Source of the DNA: Armigeres subalbatus
Taxonomy: Eukaryota; Arthropoda; Insecta; Diptera; Culicidae
DNA: 64,000 bases
Assembly (NCBI RefSeq): GCF_024139115.2
Contig: NC_085140.1
Coordinates: forward strand, 235,230,371 to 235,294,370
Direction of reading: 5' to 3'
How positions within the stretch are numbered: the first letter of the stretch is position 1; the number at the start of each line of letters is the position of its first letter. Positions 1 to 11,900 of the stretch are shown piece by piece. The notes under the pieces are model-generated. The model saw only the letters and a program-made list of their open reading frames with translations, searched no databases and was not told the origin of the DNA. The position numbers and the translations under genes were made by a program.

Positions 1-3000
1 AAGACCCATTAAATAATCAAGATCTACGCATCATCTGACCGATCAAAATCCCGGATTTTGGTAAATTAGTTATTCTATTATCCACTACTGTGAGTGTACG
101 CGCACTAGTAAGTGCAAACGATTCGAAAATAAATGTAGCTATGATGTAAATCCAATAAAGGTTGGGTGGATAGGTAGTCACTCGTCTTCAGCACGTTGCC
201 TTCTGAATTCAGATTTCACTGGTACAGAATTCCCTAGCCTATTTCTCTCACGATTTTACGGTGTTGCACTCCTGATCAGTGCCGTCGTATAGTTAGTTGG
301 GCGCCATTTGTTAGCCTTGAACTCTCTCTATCTGGGCTCGAGTCTACAACTAATCCCTCTCAGGGTCGGCATGGACATGGGCTGATCAGGAAGAGCAAAA
401 CACACGTTTATCTATTTCACTACACTGGTCTATTTGATCGTAGGGCTTACTTACAAAGAGTGTGTTTGTGGTGAGTGTATGCCGGCCGGCGTGTGGGGGT
501 CAAGGGGAAATCAGCAGCGGTTAGCAGGCGATGGACAGCGGCGTCAGGGTCGAAACGGTGGCTAGCTTGGATGTTGTGGTGGGTGATGGTGCTTCTACCA
601 CATCTATTGCTTTAGGTAGCAATCATATCGGACTCGATGGCAACGGGTGTTCGTGCGCGGGATGATCCGAGCAATCCGACTCTCTCGGGTAGCGGACCTG
701 GAGGGGCACTCAGGATTCTCCCAGCGAGGGGCTTTACAGTGGCCCGAATCTCCCCTTGACTTGACCTGGATCGAGGGGAACAGCGTATGCTCGATTTGGT
801 TGACGGCAAGTTCTCGTGGAATGGTCGAAAATGCAGGGAATCTAGAAAAGATCCCAATGGGTCCTGCACGTGGTATCAGAAAGAGGGCCGAATTTTAGGT
901 CTTTGCTATCAAGTCATGAAATATTATTTCATACCTGATTCTGCTGTTGGATACCTCGTAGGTATGTTATTTTCCAAACACAATGGCCTATTGTAAAGAT
1001 ACTCAAACTTCGGCCTTTTTAACTTTGGTTTAAACTTGCACTGATCTTAATCGATTGGCGGTTCGTTTGGAAAAAGACCTCCAAAATGGTTCCGAACTAG
1101 TGGCAAACCTCTCTTATTCCTCGTATCCCATCTTTCCCTTCCAATCTCCTTATCCATCCAAAATTTCCGTTTTCTTCCCTTATTTGACCCCGATTATAGT
1201 GTAGCTTAATGTATGTCGGTGGGTGTCTATACAATAATTATGTGTTTGATTTGACCGTTTATTCTAAACTCTAGATATATAATTTTATTACCGCTTTTCC
1301 TTAATTTTAGGCGTCATTTACATTTGGCATTCTGAATTTCCGTTTAGTATGTTATACTATTATACTATTTAGTTTACAAATGTTTAATTTCACATTGATT
1401 CTTATTAGAAACAAACATTACTGATTATCAGAATCGATTTGACCCGAACAGCAGTATAGTGCAACTCTGCTGTTTCACTGTGTGGAGCACTCGCCTGCTG
1501 TGCTCAATTCTCTACCAGCTAGAACCTCTTCCATAGGGCAAAGAACCTAAACGGTAACAGAGTATGAAAGCTGCCCTTGGCGGCAAAGGGGCCAACTGAT
1601 CATCAATTATTAATTTTTCTCTACTGCTTTTTTAATCGGTTTTCATCTTAACCACTTTCTACATTATAACGAAGCATTGCCTACCTTCTACTTTTGCTCC
1701 GGTTTCAAGGCACTGCTTATTATTTTTTCTAGCTAATGAGTCTCCAATGGGAAACAGTCTCAATCACGATTTACTTCTTTTGCTTATTCACAGTGCTCTT
1801 ATTTGTTCGTCTCCATGAACTTACAAGCTTTATTGCATAGATCTATTCGCTTATTTCCGACACTCAAGTTTGTATTCTAGATGCAGCTATTAGATGGGAC
1901 ATTTCTAGACCGACGTTTGAAAAGGGCGTAACAGCCAAAATTTATTCCTTCTGATTCTTTGTACACATATATAGATATATATGTAGACGAAGACTTTTTC
2001 AAATGTTGGTCTAGATTTGATGCTATGGGCAGTGCACAAATCTTGCGCACTTTTCACTTCATAAAAATGACACTCTCTCTTGGGGGCTGTTTGGAGTTAT
2101 CGCCAATATTTGAATATGATATTTCAAACACAAAAGAACTTTTCCCACTACCAAATTGTAAATCAAACCCACTAGCTCCAGTTGCAGCAGTAAAGTGTAA
2201 TTCTATGTATGTATTAATGATGTCGATTGAATCCCATTTCTGGTTCACAGCGATGACTTGTATTATCCAATAAATTGGTTAGTTTTCAAACTCGGTTATC
2301 AAAAGTTGTTTCGAAAGTTTGCCGGAATCAGATGACTCATTGAACCTCTCTGTGCGCACTTCATTCCGTCTAGTTGCCCACCTATCTCAAAAGTGTCGAA
2401 TGCCAATGTGGTTCTCTATCGCTGTGCTCTAAACTGCCTTCCAGCAACGACGAGGAGTTCCAATTGGCACGCGAAACGTGATTCTGCACAAATCATGGCG
2501 CAGATAAATCTCTGCGGCAACCGACCGACTATTCTGGTGGTGTGTTCCGTCCCAACCTGAACTTTTGCCGTGCGGCGCGCGCGGTGGCTATGGATGAAAA
2601 TGCGCCGGTACTCACTGACAACTGGCAGATAAAAGTAAACCAAGATGAGAGAGGAAAAAAATACGAATGTAGGCCAGGAGAAGGTCCCACCAAGTTAGTT
2701 TTTGCTTGATGCTTACTTCATCAAATGGATACTCGTGGGAAGTGTTGTCGAAAACAAGATTTTGTCATGTGGCGTAGTTATCGACAATGAGGCATGATTG
2801 ATGTTTAGAGTTGGTTACAATGAGTGCAATGCCCTGCTCTGACAAAGCGCTTTTTGTATTCATTCTCGAAACAGCTGATGATGGTTGTTGACAAAGATTT
2901 TAAGCAAGTTTCACTTAAGGAAACACGTCGCCTGTGAAAACTTACTTCCATTGCATCTTTGAAAAGTCATAATCAGAAATCTGGAATCAGGCGCAGGTTT

Positions 3001-3028
3001 CTCGCCCATCTAGGAACAGCCAAAAAAT
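1..3028. other. AT-rich intergenic DNA, nothing recognised
   Basis: I see no gene or mobile-element terminus here. A GC-richer patch at about 440-900 has short open frames on both strands. One plus frame from about 639 is open for a little over 30 codons and then meets stops, so it may be a decayed coding relic of a mobile element, but I cannot name it. The short frame at 1959-2273 has no recognisable domain. Confidence 0.5.
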
Positions 3029-3079
3029 CACATAGTGGCAAATATAATAGGAAATTTATATTATATTTGACACTATGTG
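3029..3079. repeat. Short near-perfect hairpin
   Basis: Two arms of about 20 nt (5' arm beginning CACATAGTGG, 3' arm ending CACTATGTG) are complementary with one mismatch around a loop of about 10 nt. The size fits a tiny foldback remnant or, less likely, a small-RNA hairpin. No target-site duplication is evident. Confidence 0.55.
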
Positions 3080-4367
3080 AATTTAATTCTTTATTATAGA
3101 ACACTCTCATCTCAGTCGTATTCTGAAGCTCTTCTCTGATCATCGAGGCGTGACGTTATGATGGCTTCAAAATCTGCAATCCAACGTAGAAGTCATTGAG
3201 GCAGAGCAACACGAAATCCAAAGTAAATACACACAGATCAAGGCACGCCAAAGTTGCTCTTACCATAAAAGCGAAACACGTTTTTACGAGGTTTTAAAGA
3301 TTTTGCTTTTGAGATTTGCTCCGCTGCTGCTGGCGGTGAGAACTTTGAGACCGACTCAGCCTGCTGCTGGAAAAGCTCCGCGTCTTTGTCGTTTTGGAAT
3401 GAAGATGAGCCAAATGGCCGTCGTCATCTTGAAAGGCCCTTTCCCCATTTCGGATGTCTTTTTGTTGCAGAGCGACGGATAGATGTGTTACCGTTCTTCG
3501 GGGCAATAAAAGTAATTTTCCCATATTTTCAACGTTTACGTGATGTTATCGAGGACGTGACCATCGTTATTTGTGAATTATTGCTCACATTTCTCCAGCG
3601 AATGGAAGCCATTTAGGTCTATTTCGTGTGTCCCGGTATTGAAATTTATTAGATTAGGCTGTTTGGCGAACCGTGTGTAATTGTGGGAGATGTGTTACTC
3701 TGCAGATAATGTGTCCTTCGCTAACCCAGCAGCATTGGATATACATAACGTTTTTAGAATTTACACAGCGGATGAGCCAAAGAAAAATTCCATGCCATCA
3801 ACAAACCTTGAGTAAATTTTCAGATTAAGCATCTGATGTTTTTTTTACATTTTATTTGTTAAATGATTATAATAAAAAAAGAAAACTGCCGCAAAATCAT
3901 ACAAAAATATTGAAGAAAAATATCAAAATTGAATCCCACACTAAAGGAATCTATTTAACAAATTACAAGTCGATTTGCAAAACACAACCATTTGATTTGA
4001 CTTTTTCTTTTTAGATAAAGTCTATAAAGGTTCCGGGATATGGCGAAATCCATGGACGAGGCACTGACAGCTGCTTGGATTTAGGTTTTGGTTCTAACTG
4101 ATGTGTTCCGACAAATAAGAAGAATGTCAACGGCATAGACAAAGATGAAAGTGTTCTGAGGCCGCTTGCGGAAAATTCCACTCTGAGTGACGACAAAAAG
4201 TGTGATCGCCCAAATAGATTCTTATGGGACACCAGTCTCTTCCCGGTATGTTCTGAACCTGGAGTAGCTAATGATCATCCGGGTGGACTGGTCGGAGAGA
4301 AAGCTCTGTATGAAAGCCAGAATGTTTTTTTAAGAAACCCCACTCTACTTGCTATCATGGACTAAGA
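3080..4367. other. AT-rich intergenic DNA, nothing recognised
   Basis: No coding motif, RNA gene or repeat terminus was found. Small frames at 3294-3524 (minus) and 3386-3616 (plus) overlap on opposite strands, with composition expected of chance frames. Confidence 0.45.
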
Positions 4368-4450
4368 CAGTGGTTCTCAACCTTTTTCTTCAGTGGTACC
4401 CCTTCGGATTTTGGCACAGCTTAAGGAACCCCCTGTTTTTTTTATTTACC
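4368..4450 (+). mobile_element. hAT-like transposon, left terminus only
   Basis: The sequence starts CAGTGGTTCTCAACC and continues with a C-rich stretch, the typical outer end of hAT-superfamily elements in animals. No matching right end (ending GGTTGAGAACCACTG) is seen within the window, so this is a truncated or disrupted copy. Naming rests only on the terminal motif. Confidence 0.5.
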
Positions 4451-4556
4451 TCAAATGTAAAAGTGGGTAATCAATTTTCACTTGGCTTTTAACAAACCTA
4501 ACCATCAATTTGATTGAATTTCCAAAAACATATTTTTGGGTTTACGACGATTTTAC

Positions 4557-4842
4557 GTAGGGGAACAGTTCGGCACTTTTTTTGTATCTTTATTAAGGAG
4601 ACTTTTAGCCCTAGGCTGGCTCGTCTCCGGGGTGGTTCGGCACTTCATCCCATAGCTCCTATGTGCATCCCATCAAAAACAAAGCAATGAAGAAGAATTT
4701 GGTTTGTTTCTTATTTTTGTGATTTTTTTGAGCAGTGAGTACGCATGTTCGCAAAAAAGAAGCGACGAGATTGGTGCTATATTTCTTTGTTTTGTGATGA
4801 GATGAATATAATGTGAGATGAAAAACGGAACAGTTCTCCTAC
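4557..4842. mobile_element. MITE with GTAGGRGAAC termini
   Basis: The left end GTAGGGGAACAGTTC is answered by GAACAGTTCTCCTAC at the right end, giving terminal inverted repeats of about 15 bp. The interior has no coding capacity. A second copy in opposite orientation lies at about 61010-61223 with closely similar interior sequence, confirming a dispersed family. This copy is interrupted at 4579-4634 by a separate small insertion. Confidence 0.7.
4579..4634 (-). mobile_element. 56-bp retroposed insertion, family mini-3'end copy A
   Basis: An 11-bp direct repeat GTTCGGCACTT at 4568-4578 and 4635-4645 flanks 56 bp that are foreign to the surrounding MITE. On the minus strand the insert reads GAGACGAGCC, GCCTAGGGC, a GTCTC that can pair with the initial GAGAC, then AATAAAG and an A-rich tail. 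The same core occurs at 45249-45300 and about 27953-27996. This looks like an extremely 5'-truncated non-LTR element or a minimal SINE mobilised by target-primed reverse transcription. Confidence 0.7.
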
Positions 4843-4977
4843 ATATTATGACACGTACATCGACTTAGTAGTTTGTAATCTTGCTATCAATCATAATGTT
4901 CATATTAAAGTCAGATAACTTCAACTTGTTTCGATTTAATCATAGCGTTACGAAAACAAAGTGATTATGCAAGTGCC

Positions 4978-5110
4978 AGGCCATATGATGAAGGAGGCTG
5001 GGTTCGATTCCCGGTTCCTTTCAGAAAGTTTTCTCGATTGGTTTCATCGTGCCGCCAATGCAAAAATAACAACGAAGCTCCGAAGCATCGCAGTTAATAA
5101 TATGCCAGCA
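4978..5110 (+). mobile_element. Feilai-like SINE fragment
   Basis: This contains the tRNA B-box-like GGTTCGATTCCCGG followed by body sequence (TTTCTCGATTGG, then GCATCGCAGTTAATAA) that matches the full SINE copies at 49.3 and 50.6 kb. The tRNA head and the (AAG)n tail are missing, and the fragment is cut at its right side by the Penelope-like block starting near 5117. Confidence 0.6.
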
Positions 5111-5148
5111 CATGCCAGCTAAGACGTTATTGCGTCTATTTTCCGACG

Positions 5149-5175
5149 TTTCGGTGTATATTTCACCTTCTTCAG
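5149..5175 (-). ncRNA. Hammerhead-like motif, core intact
   Basis: On the minus strand the order is CTGAAGA (5169-5175), one extra A, GGTG (5164... stem II 5' strand), a 7-nt loop, CACC, then GAAACGTC. CUGANGA and GAAA are the two conserved boxes of the hammerhead ribozyme. The extra nucleotide before stem II departs from the canonical core, so activity is uncertain. Confidence 0.45.
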
Positions 5176-6037
5176 GGATTTCTATGATTTTAATGGAAAT
5201 TAAAATTATTCGTTAACAAATTTTCTTGATAATTTCTAGGCTTAATGTTGTGTTTAACTTACAGAGGATACGTTTTGTTGTGTATGTGTGTGCCCTGACT
5301 GACATTACGTTGTCAATTAACAATGGCGTCTCACTACGCCTAATTATGAATTTGGAAATACATTAATTATATAAGTTAAGCACAAGGATGAGCGGACATA
5401 AAACACACTACAATACACTAGTAAACAAACGTAAAAATCATAGACCAGCACAACAAGCAATACAAAATACCGCTATTAGAGATGTGTCACATTGTAAACA
5501 ACGACCACAGCATAAACAGGAGAACAGATACAGAAGGATGGAATGCTATCTATGCAGGCATTCTCCGTGCAATTAAAAACAGAACGAATAAAGCAAAGCC
5601 AAATAGACAAGATACATCACAAACACTGTCCCAAAATTGTACACAACCACCTAGAATAGAAGAAGTATAACTTCACAAATACCGTAAAAAAGATAGATAC
5701 GCCATCACTAGTGTGCGGGCGATAAATCTAGAGAAGCTTTTATCGAGAGTGTAGGTACCACAGGAAATATTTCGAAAACCACGGTGCAGTGCAAAAATAA
5801 TGAGACGTATGAAGTGAGTGTAGTTTGATAAATAATAATGTTATAATTAATGTATTTCCAAATTCATAATTAGCCGTAGTGAGACGCCATTGTTAATTGA
5901 CAACGTTATGTCAGCCAGGACACACACATACACAACAAAACGTAGCCTCTGTAAGTTAAACATAACATTAAGCCTAGAAATTATCAAGAAAATTAGTTTA
6001 TAAAAAAAATTAATTTCCATTAAAATCATAGAAATCC

Positions 6038-6064
6038 CTGAAAAAGGTGAAATATACACCGAAA
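6038..6064 (+). ncRNA. Hammerhead-like motif, mutated core
   Basis: This is the plus-strand copy of the 5149-5175 motif. The first box reads CTGAAAA, a G-to-A change at the invariant eighth core position; stem II and GAAACGTC are kept. It is presumably inactive. Confidence 0.4.
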
Positions 6065-6181
6065 CGTCGGAAAATAAACGCAATAACGTTTTAGCTGCTT
6101 TATAAACACAACATTAAGCCTAGAAATTATCAAGAAAATTAGTTTATAAAAAAAAAATTTCCATTAAAATCATAGAAATCC

Positions 6182-6208
6182 CTGGAGAAGGTGAAATATA
6201 CACCGAAA
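6182..6208 (+). ncRNA. Hammerhead-like motif, mutated core (tandem copy)
   Basis: This is the second plus-strand copy, in the tandem repeat. The first box reads CTGGAGA, changing an invariant A, while stem II and GAAACGTC persist. The two tandem copies carry different core changes. Confidence 0.4.
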
Positions 6209-6249
6209 CGTCGGAAAATAAACGCAATAACGTTTTAGCAGCTTTATAA

Positions 6250-6665
6250 GACTGAAAGAGCCGATAATAGTCAAACAAAATTGAACACAACAGTTGAAAG
6301 CATCCTTTCAAAAGTACATAATTTAGAAATAAATTGGTTCTTCAGAATGCTTTTTATTTTTTTTTACACTTTTGTAATAACATGTTTCCAATTAGTTAAG
6401 TACACGAACAAAAATTAGCACATATCTATCTTTCCATTATCGGTTGATGATGCTAACTGTGTTATACATACAAATGATCAAGATTTGAAATTTTCAAACA
6501 AAATGTACGAAAAACCAGATATTGGATTTTGTTTTTGAATTTTTTCCAGTTTCATCGTAAATAGAAGAAGGAAACGAATATAAATTAGCAAAAGTTGGGC
6601 TATCTATTCTTGAGTGATACGCGGTCGTACCAAAGGCAACTTTGTTTTATATATGTAGAGAAGAT
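6250..6665. other. AT-rich spacer, nothing recognised
   Basis: No coding motif, terminal repeat or RNA gene is visible between the Penelope-like block and the TTTGGTCGAA repeats. Confidence 0.5.
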
Positions 6666-6667
6666 TT

Positions 6668-6735
6668 ACGGTGTCAGGCCATTTGGTCGAACGGGTCGTT
6701 TGGTCGAATGCCGTTTTGCCGAATAGTGATAAAGT
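6668..6735. repeat. TTTGGTCGAA-type terminal repeats
   Basis: Imperfect units of the form CATTTGGTCGAA / GTTTGGTCGAATGCC / TTTTGCCGAATAG occur in succession. The same motif family caps both ends of the foldback at 8366-12668, so this is probably the outer edge of a related copy that lost its partner. Confidence 0.6.
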
Positions 6736-6756
6736 TAGACCTCATATTCCGAGTAG

Positions 6757-8355
6757 TGAAGAGTTCTTACTTTTTCTTCTTTTTTCTTCCTTTTTCCTTC
6801 TTCCATCTCCCTTCTTCTTTCGTCCATCTTCCTTCTTTCTTTCTACTTGTTTCTTCTATTTTCTTCCTTTTTCATGCTTTTTTCTCTTTTTGCCCTTATT
6901 CTTTCCTTCTAAGTCTTTCTTCCTTTAATTTTCTTTCTCCTTTCTTATTTCTTTCCCTTTTCCTTCTTCTTTCTTCCTTCTTTTTTCTTCTTTCTTCCTT
7001 CTTGCATATTTTTTCTTCTTTCATCTCTTTTCTTTCTTCGTTATTTTTTCATTCTCTCTTCTTCTTTCTCTTTTTTCCTTCTTCCTTCTCTTTTTTCCCT
7101 TTCCTGCTTCCTTTATCTTTATTTCTTCTTTTTTATTTTTTCTTCCTTTTCCCTTCTTCCTTCGTCCTTATTCCCTTTTCCTTATTCATTCTTCCTTCTT
7201 CTTTCTTCCTTCTTCCTCCTTCCTTCTTATTTGTTCCATCTTACGGCTTCCTTATTTTCTCTTTTTCTTTCTTCCTTTTTTCCTTCTTCCCTTTTCCTTT
7301 TTTTCTTCTCCTTATCTCTTCTTTCTTTTCTTTCTTTCATCTTTCTTCCTACTTCCTTCGCTTGTTTTACTTTTTCCTTCTTCTTTCTTATTAGTCCTTC
7401 TTCCTTCTTTCTTTCTTCCTTTTTTATTCTTTCTTTGTTTTTAGTCCTTCTGCCTTCTTTCTTCTTCTTTTTTTTTCTACCTTTTTCATTTGTCCTTTTT
7501 TCTTCTTTCTTCTTCCTTCTTCTATCTTCCGTCTTCCTTCTTCTATCTTCCGTCTTCCTTCTTCCTTTTTCTTCTTTCTTCTTTCTTCTACCCCCTTTCT
7601 TCTTCCTTTTTTCTTCATCCCTTTTTCTTCTTCCTTCTTTTCACATCCTTCTTCCTTTTCCCTTCTTCCTTTATCCTTCTTCCTTTTTCCTTTTTCATTC
7701 TTCCTTCTTCCTGCTTCATTCTTCCTTCTCTCTTCTCCCTTCTACTTTCTTTCTTTTTCATTCTTCATTCTTCCTTCTTCATTCTTTCTTCTTCCTTCTT
7801 CATTCTTCCTTCTCCCTTGTCCCTTCTTCCTTGTTCCTTCTGCCTTTTCTCTTCTCCATTCTCCCTTCTTCCTTTTTCTTTCTTCCATATTTCTTCTTCC
7901 TTCTTCCTTCTTTCAACCTCCATCTTCCTTCTTCCTTCTTACTTCTTCCTTCTTCCTTCTTTCTTCTTCCTTCTTTCTTTTTCCTTCTTCCTTGTTTTTT
8001 TTTTTTTTTTTAGACTTTATTTCTGTGTTTTTTTAATCTACAGATTAAGTTCAACACCAATACCAGCTTCTTCCTTGTCCCTTCCTACTTCTCTCTTCTT
8101 CTTTCTTCTTCCTTCTTTCTTCTTCCTTCTTCCTTATTTCCTCTTCCTTCTTCCTTCTTCCTTCTTCTTTCTTCCTTCTTCCTTCTTCCTTTTTCCTTCT
8201 CTCTTTCTTCTTCTTCCTTTTTACTTCTTCTTTTTTTCCTTCTTCTTTCTTTCTTGTGACTCTTCTTTCTTCCTTCTCCCTTTTTCCTTCTCCTTTTTTC
8301 CTTCTTCCCTTCTTCTTTCTTAATTCTTCCTTATTTTCTTCTCTTAACTCTCCTT
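6757..8355 (+). repeat. 1.6-kb polypyrimidine tract (TTCCTTC-rich)
   Basis: The plus strand is almost entirely C and T, dominated by TTCCTTC, TTCTTTC and TTTTTCC, with only scattered purines. The long frames in it (for example 6642-7394, 7231-8013 and 7490-8323) are runs of F, S, L and P created by the simple repeat, not proteins. Homopyrimidine-homopurine DNA of this length can form triplex (H-DNA) structures. Confidence 0.9.
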
Positions 8356-8465
8356 TCTTCTATTTCATTTGGCCGAACGCCGTACGGCCGAATAGCTAAA
8401 ATACGTTCCCTAATTAAGTGTCTGAAGTGACAAGTGAGTAATGAGTAGCGAGCAGTAAGAAGTGT

Positions 8466-8865
8466 TTGTAGTTTCTTTCTTCTTTTTTCTTTTTTCCCTC
8501 TTCCTTCTTTCTTCCTTCTTCCTTTTTTTATTCGTCCTTTTTCCACCTTCCTTTTTCATTCTTCCTTCTTCGTTCTATTTCTTCCTTCTTCCTTCTTCCT
8601 TCTTCCTTCTTCCTTCTTCCTTCTTCCTTTTTCTTTCTTCCTTCTTCCTTATTCCTTTTTTTCATTTTTCTTTCTGCCTTTTTTCTTCTTCCTTCTTTTT
8701 TCCTTCTTCATCTTTCCTTCTGCCTTCTTCCTTCTTCCTTTTTTCATTTTTCTTTCTTCCTTCTTTCTTCTTCCTTCTTTTCCATCTTCTTTCTACCTTC
8801 TTCATTATTCTTCCTTGAATCTTTCTTTTTCCCTCTTCCTTCTTCTTTGTTTATTCTTCTTTCAG
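8466..8865 (+). repeat. Second polypyrimidine tract
   Basis: About 400 bp of TTCCTTC-type repeat similar to 6757-8355, but lying inside the foldback element, just inward of its left arm. The right half of the element has no matching polypurine stretch. Confidence 0.85.
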
Positions 8866-8930
8866 GGATGATCTTGCTTCGTATTACTTGCTACTCGCTA
8901 TCTCACTTATCACTTCTAATGTATTACGTC

Positions 8931-11900
8931 CATGGGCGTAGCCAAGGGGGGGCAGGGGGGGGCCGTCGCCCCCCCTAAATTGTGGAAAGATTGCACGGGT
9001 ACTGAAATGAATTCCCTTAAACATGTGCACTTTACGATCCAATCATATACAGAAATAGGTGGTTGAAATTCAAAAGATTCCCAAAACTTATTAGGGCATC
9101 CAGGATCTATAATATATGAAAGTTCAAAACAACTCGAAACATTTCGGACTCAAAAATTCTCCTTGAAATCGTTCCAGAAGCTCCCCTGGGAATTTCTGAA
9201 TTCCTCCGGAAAGTTATCCACAAATTCCTCTGAAAATCGTTCGAAAATCCTTCTCATGTAATTGTAATTCCTCCTTATCTAGAAACCCCCACTAATTTTT
9301 TTTTAGGAAATTCACGAGGAAATTCTTTGAAGATTTCTTTTCTTCTCTCCAAGATTTACTTCTAGATATTTCTTCGGTTATTCTCTTTTCAGGAAAAATC
9401 TGGCATTTCCTTCAGGCATGCATTCGACAGTTCTGTCAAGAATACATACGGAATTTCTTCCCAAAAATCTACTAGAAGTTTCTTCAAAAAATTATGATGG
9501 AAATCCTCCGATTTAGCTCCATAATTTCACTTGTAAATCTATAAGAAATTCCATCAGAAATTCTTTTAAGAACTTCTCCGGGAATTCCTCTCGGAACTCT
9601 TCCTTTAATTCCACCGGGATTACTTCCAGGAAATTTTCCGGGAATATCTCCAAACATTCAATAGCGAAATCATCTAGCATTCCAATCTGGAATTCTTTTC
9701 GCAATTACTTCAGAATATCCTTCAAGAAATCCTATAGAAATATCTTCATGAATTTCTCCTGGAATTCGTCCAAGTATTTCCCCAGAAATTCTTACAGGTA
9801 TTTTTTCGGGAGTTTCTTCAGGTACTTCTCCACGAATTCCTGCAGGAATTTTCCCGGGAGCTTTTCCGCGGAAGTGTACTAGAATTCCTTCCGGACTTCA
9901 CTCGAAATTTACTCGGATATCTGCCAAGAGTTCTTCCAAAAATTTCTTCGGAACAATCCGCAGGGATTTTCTTCAGCAATTCATCTGGGAATACTTTCAG
10001 GATTTCATTTGGGAATTTCTGCATTAATTCCTCCTGGTATTTTTCTGGGAATTCCTTCAGATATTTTTTCGGAAATTCCTTTAGGAACTTCTCTAAGAAA
10101 TATTTCAGGACTTCCATGTGGGAATTCCTCCGGAAGTGCTTGTGGGAGTTCATCCGGGAGTTCTTCCTGGATTTTTTCCAAGAAATTCTCCGGTAATATC
10201 TCCAGGAACTTTACAGGGAATTCCTGGACGATATTTGGCAGGAATTTCACCGGAAATGGGATTTCGGAAGTTCTTTCAGAAATATTTTTTCTCTTCCTCT
10301 AGGGTATTCCACCGGATATTCCTCTGAAGTTCCACCAGTAGTTCCTTCGGGAATTCAATCAGGCTTTCTTCCAGGAATTCATTTAGAATTTCTTTAGGCA
10401 TTTTTCTACAAATTCCTCCAGAAATAACTCGGAGAATTTCTCTGGGAGTTCTTACGGGAATTCCTCCGAGAGATTCTTTTAAGAATTCTTCCAGGAGTTC
10501 CTCCTGGAATTCTTACGGAAGTTCCTTTGGGAGTTCATCCTAGAATTCTCACGAGAGTTCCTCCAGGATTTCCTCCGGAAAATCTTCCTGTAGTTCTTCA
10601 ATAAATTCCTCCAGAAGTTCCACCGGCAGTTCCTCCGAGAATTCCTCTGATAATTTCTCCGGAAATTCCTATAGAAAATCCCCCGGGAGTTCCTCCGGAA
10701 ATTACTCTGGGAGTTCCTCCGGGAGTTCCTTTTCAGAGAAACACCTGGAGAAACTGCCGGTGAAACTCCCGGAGGGATTCTCGTAGAAACTGCTGGTGGA
10801 TCTCCCGGAGGAATTCCAGAAGGAACTGCCGGAGGAGCTCCCGTAAGAACTCCCGGAGGAATTTCAGGAGGAACTCCTAGAAGAATTCCTAGAGGACCTC
10901 CCGGATGAGCTCCCAGATAAACTATCGGGAGAACTTCTGCAGGAATTCCCAGCTTAATTTCTGAAGAAAGCCTAAATGATTTCCTGAAAAAAAGCCTGAA
11001 TAATTTCCTGGAATAGCTTCTGGTGGAACTCCCGGAGGAATTTCCGGAGAAACTCCCGGATGAATTGCTGGTGGAATTCCCGGAGGAACTCTCGAAGGAA
11101 TTTTCTGGAAGAATTTCTGAAGAAACTCCCGGGAGAATTTTCAAAGGAACCCCGGGGAAACTACCAGAAGCATTCTCGGAAACAAGAGAATTCATCTTAT
11201 AGACAAATCTCGTCTAGCTGAAACCTTTGTTGGAGTTTGTAGCTGGACCATCATCATCATCAGAGGACCTCCCGGAGAATTCCCTGAGGAGCTCGCAGAG
11301 AAATTCTCGGAGGAGCTTCTGGTGGAAAATCTATATAAATTCCTGAAGAAGCCTAAATAAATTCCAATTTTGCCGAAATTCCCGGAAGAATTTTCAAAGG
11401 AACTGCCGATAGAACTACCGGAATAATTCTCGAAGGAAATCCTAGAGAAATTCTTGGTGGAAATGCCGGTGGAACTCCTGGAAGAATTCCAGGAGGAATT
11501 TTCGGAGAAACTCCTGGAGGATCTCCCAGTGGAAATCTTGAAGTTTCATCCGGAATTCTTTCAGGATTCCATTGCGAATTAATCTAGGAATTCCCCCGAA
11601 AATTTCATTGTTGATTTCATTTTCGGTAAAATTTCTGTATAAATTTCCGGTGGAATTCCTGGAGAAATTCTTTGAAATTATCACAAGAAATTATTCGAAA
11701 CAATTCACGGAAAATTTTATGGAATTTACACAAGAAATTCGAAGATTTTTCGTGAAATTCTCAGGAATGATTACTGGCAGTTCTGCGGAATTTCCACGGA
11801 ATATTCTTATTCTTAAAAATTATGGGAAACAGCACGAAATTATTTGAATTATTGCAGACAATTCTGCAGAACTTATAAAGAAGTTCTTGAAGATTTTCTT

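Larger units (their letters stand above)
5117..6248. mobile_element. Penelope-like element remnant with inverted and tandem terminal copies
   Basis: Left arm 5117 to about 5369 is the reverse complement of about 5842-6096, and the right part of that arm is repeated directly at about 6104-6248. Each copy ends in a block with CTGAAGA or a variant, a GGTG...CACC hairpin and GAAACGTC, a pattern known from the terminal repeats of Penelope-like elements. Inverted plus tandem partial copies are the usual layout of that class. The 470 bp between the arms carry no recognisable RT or GIY-YIG domain, so the coding part is lost. Small open frames at 5388-5670 are not conserved-looking. Confidence 0.55.

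Noticed and set aside
6642..8818. Long open frames of 118-277 codons rich in F, S, L and P
   Set aside because: They are translations of the TTCCTTC simple repeat and occur in several frames at once; they do not represent membrane proteins.
9513..11684. Frames of 63-238 codons rich in GN/S/R or in KEF/EEF
   Set aside because: They read the degenerate GGAATTCC minisatellite in different frames and strands; composition follows the repeat.
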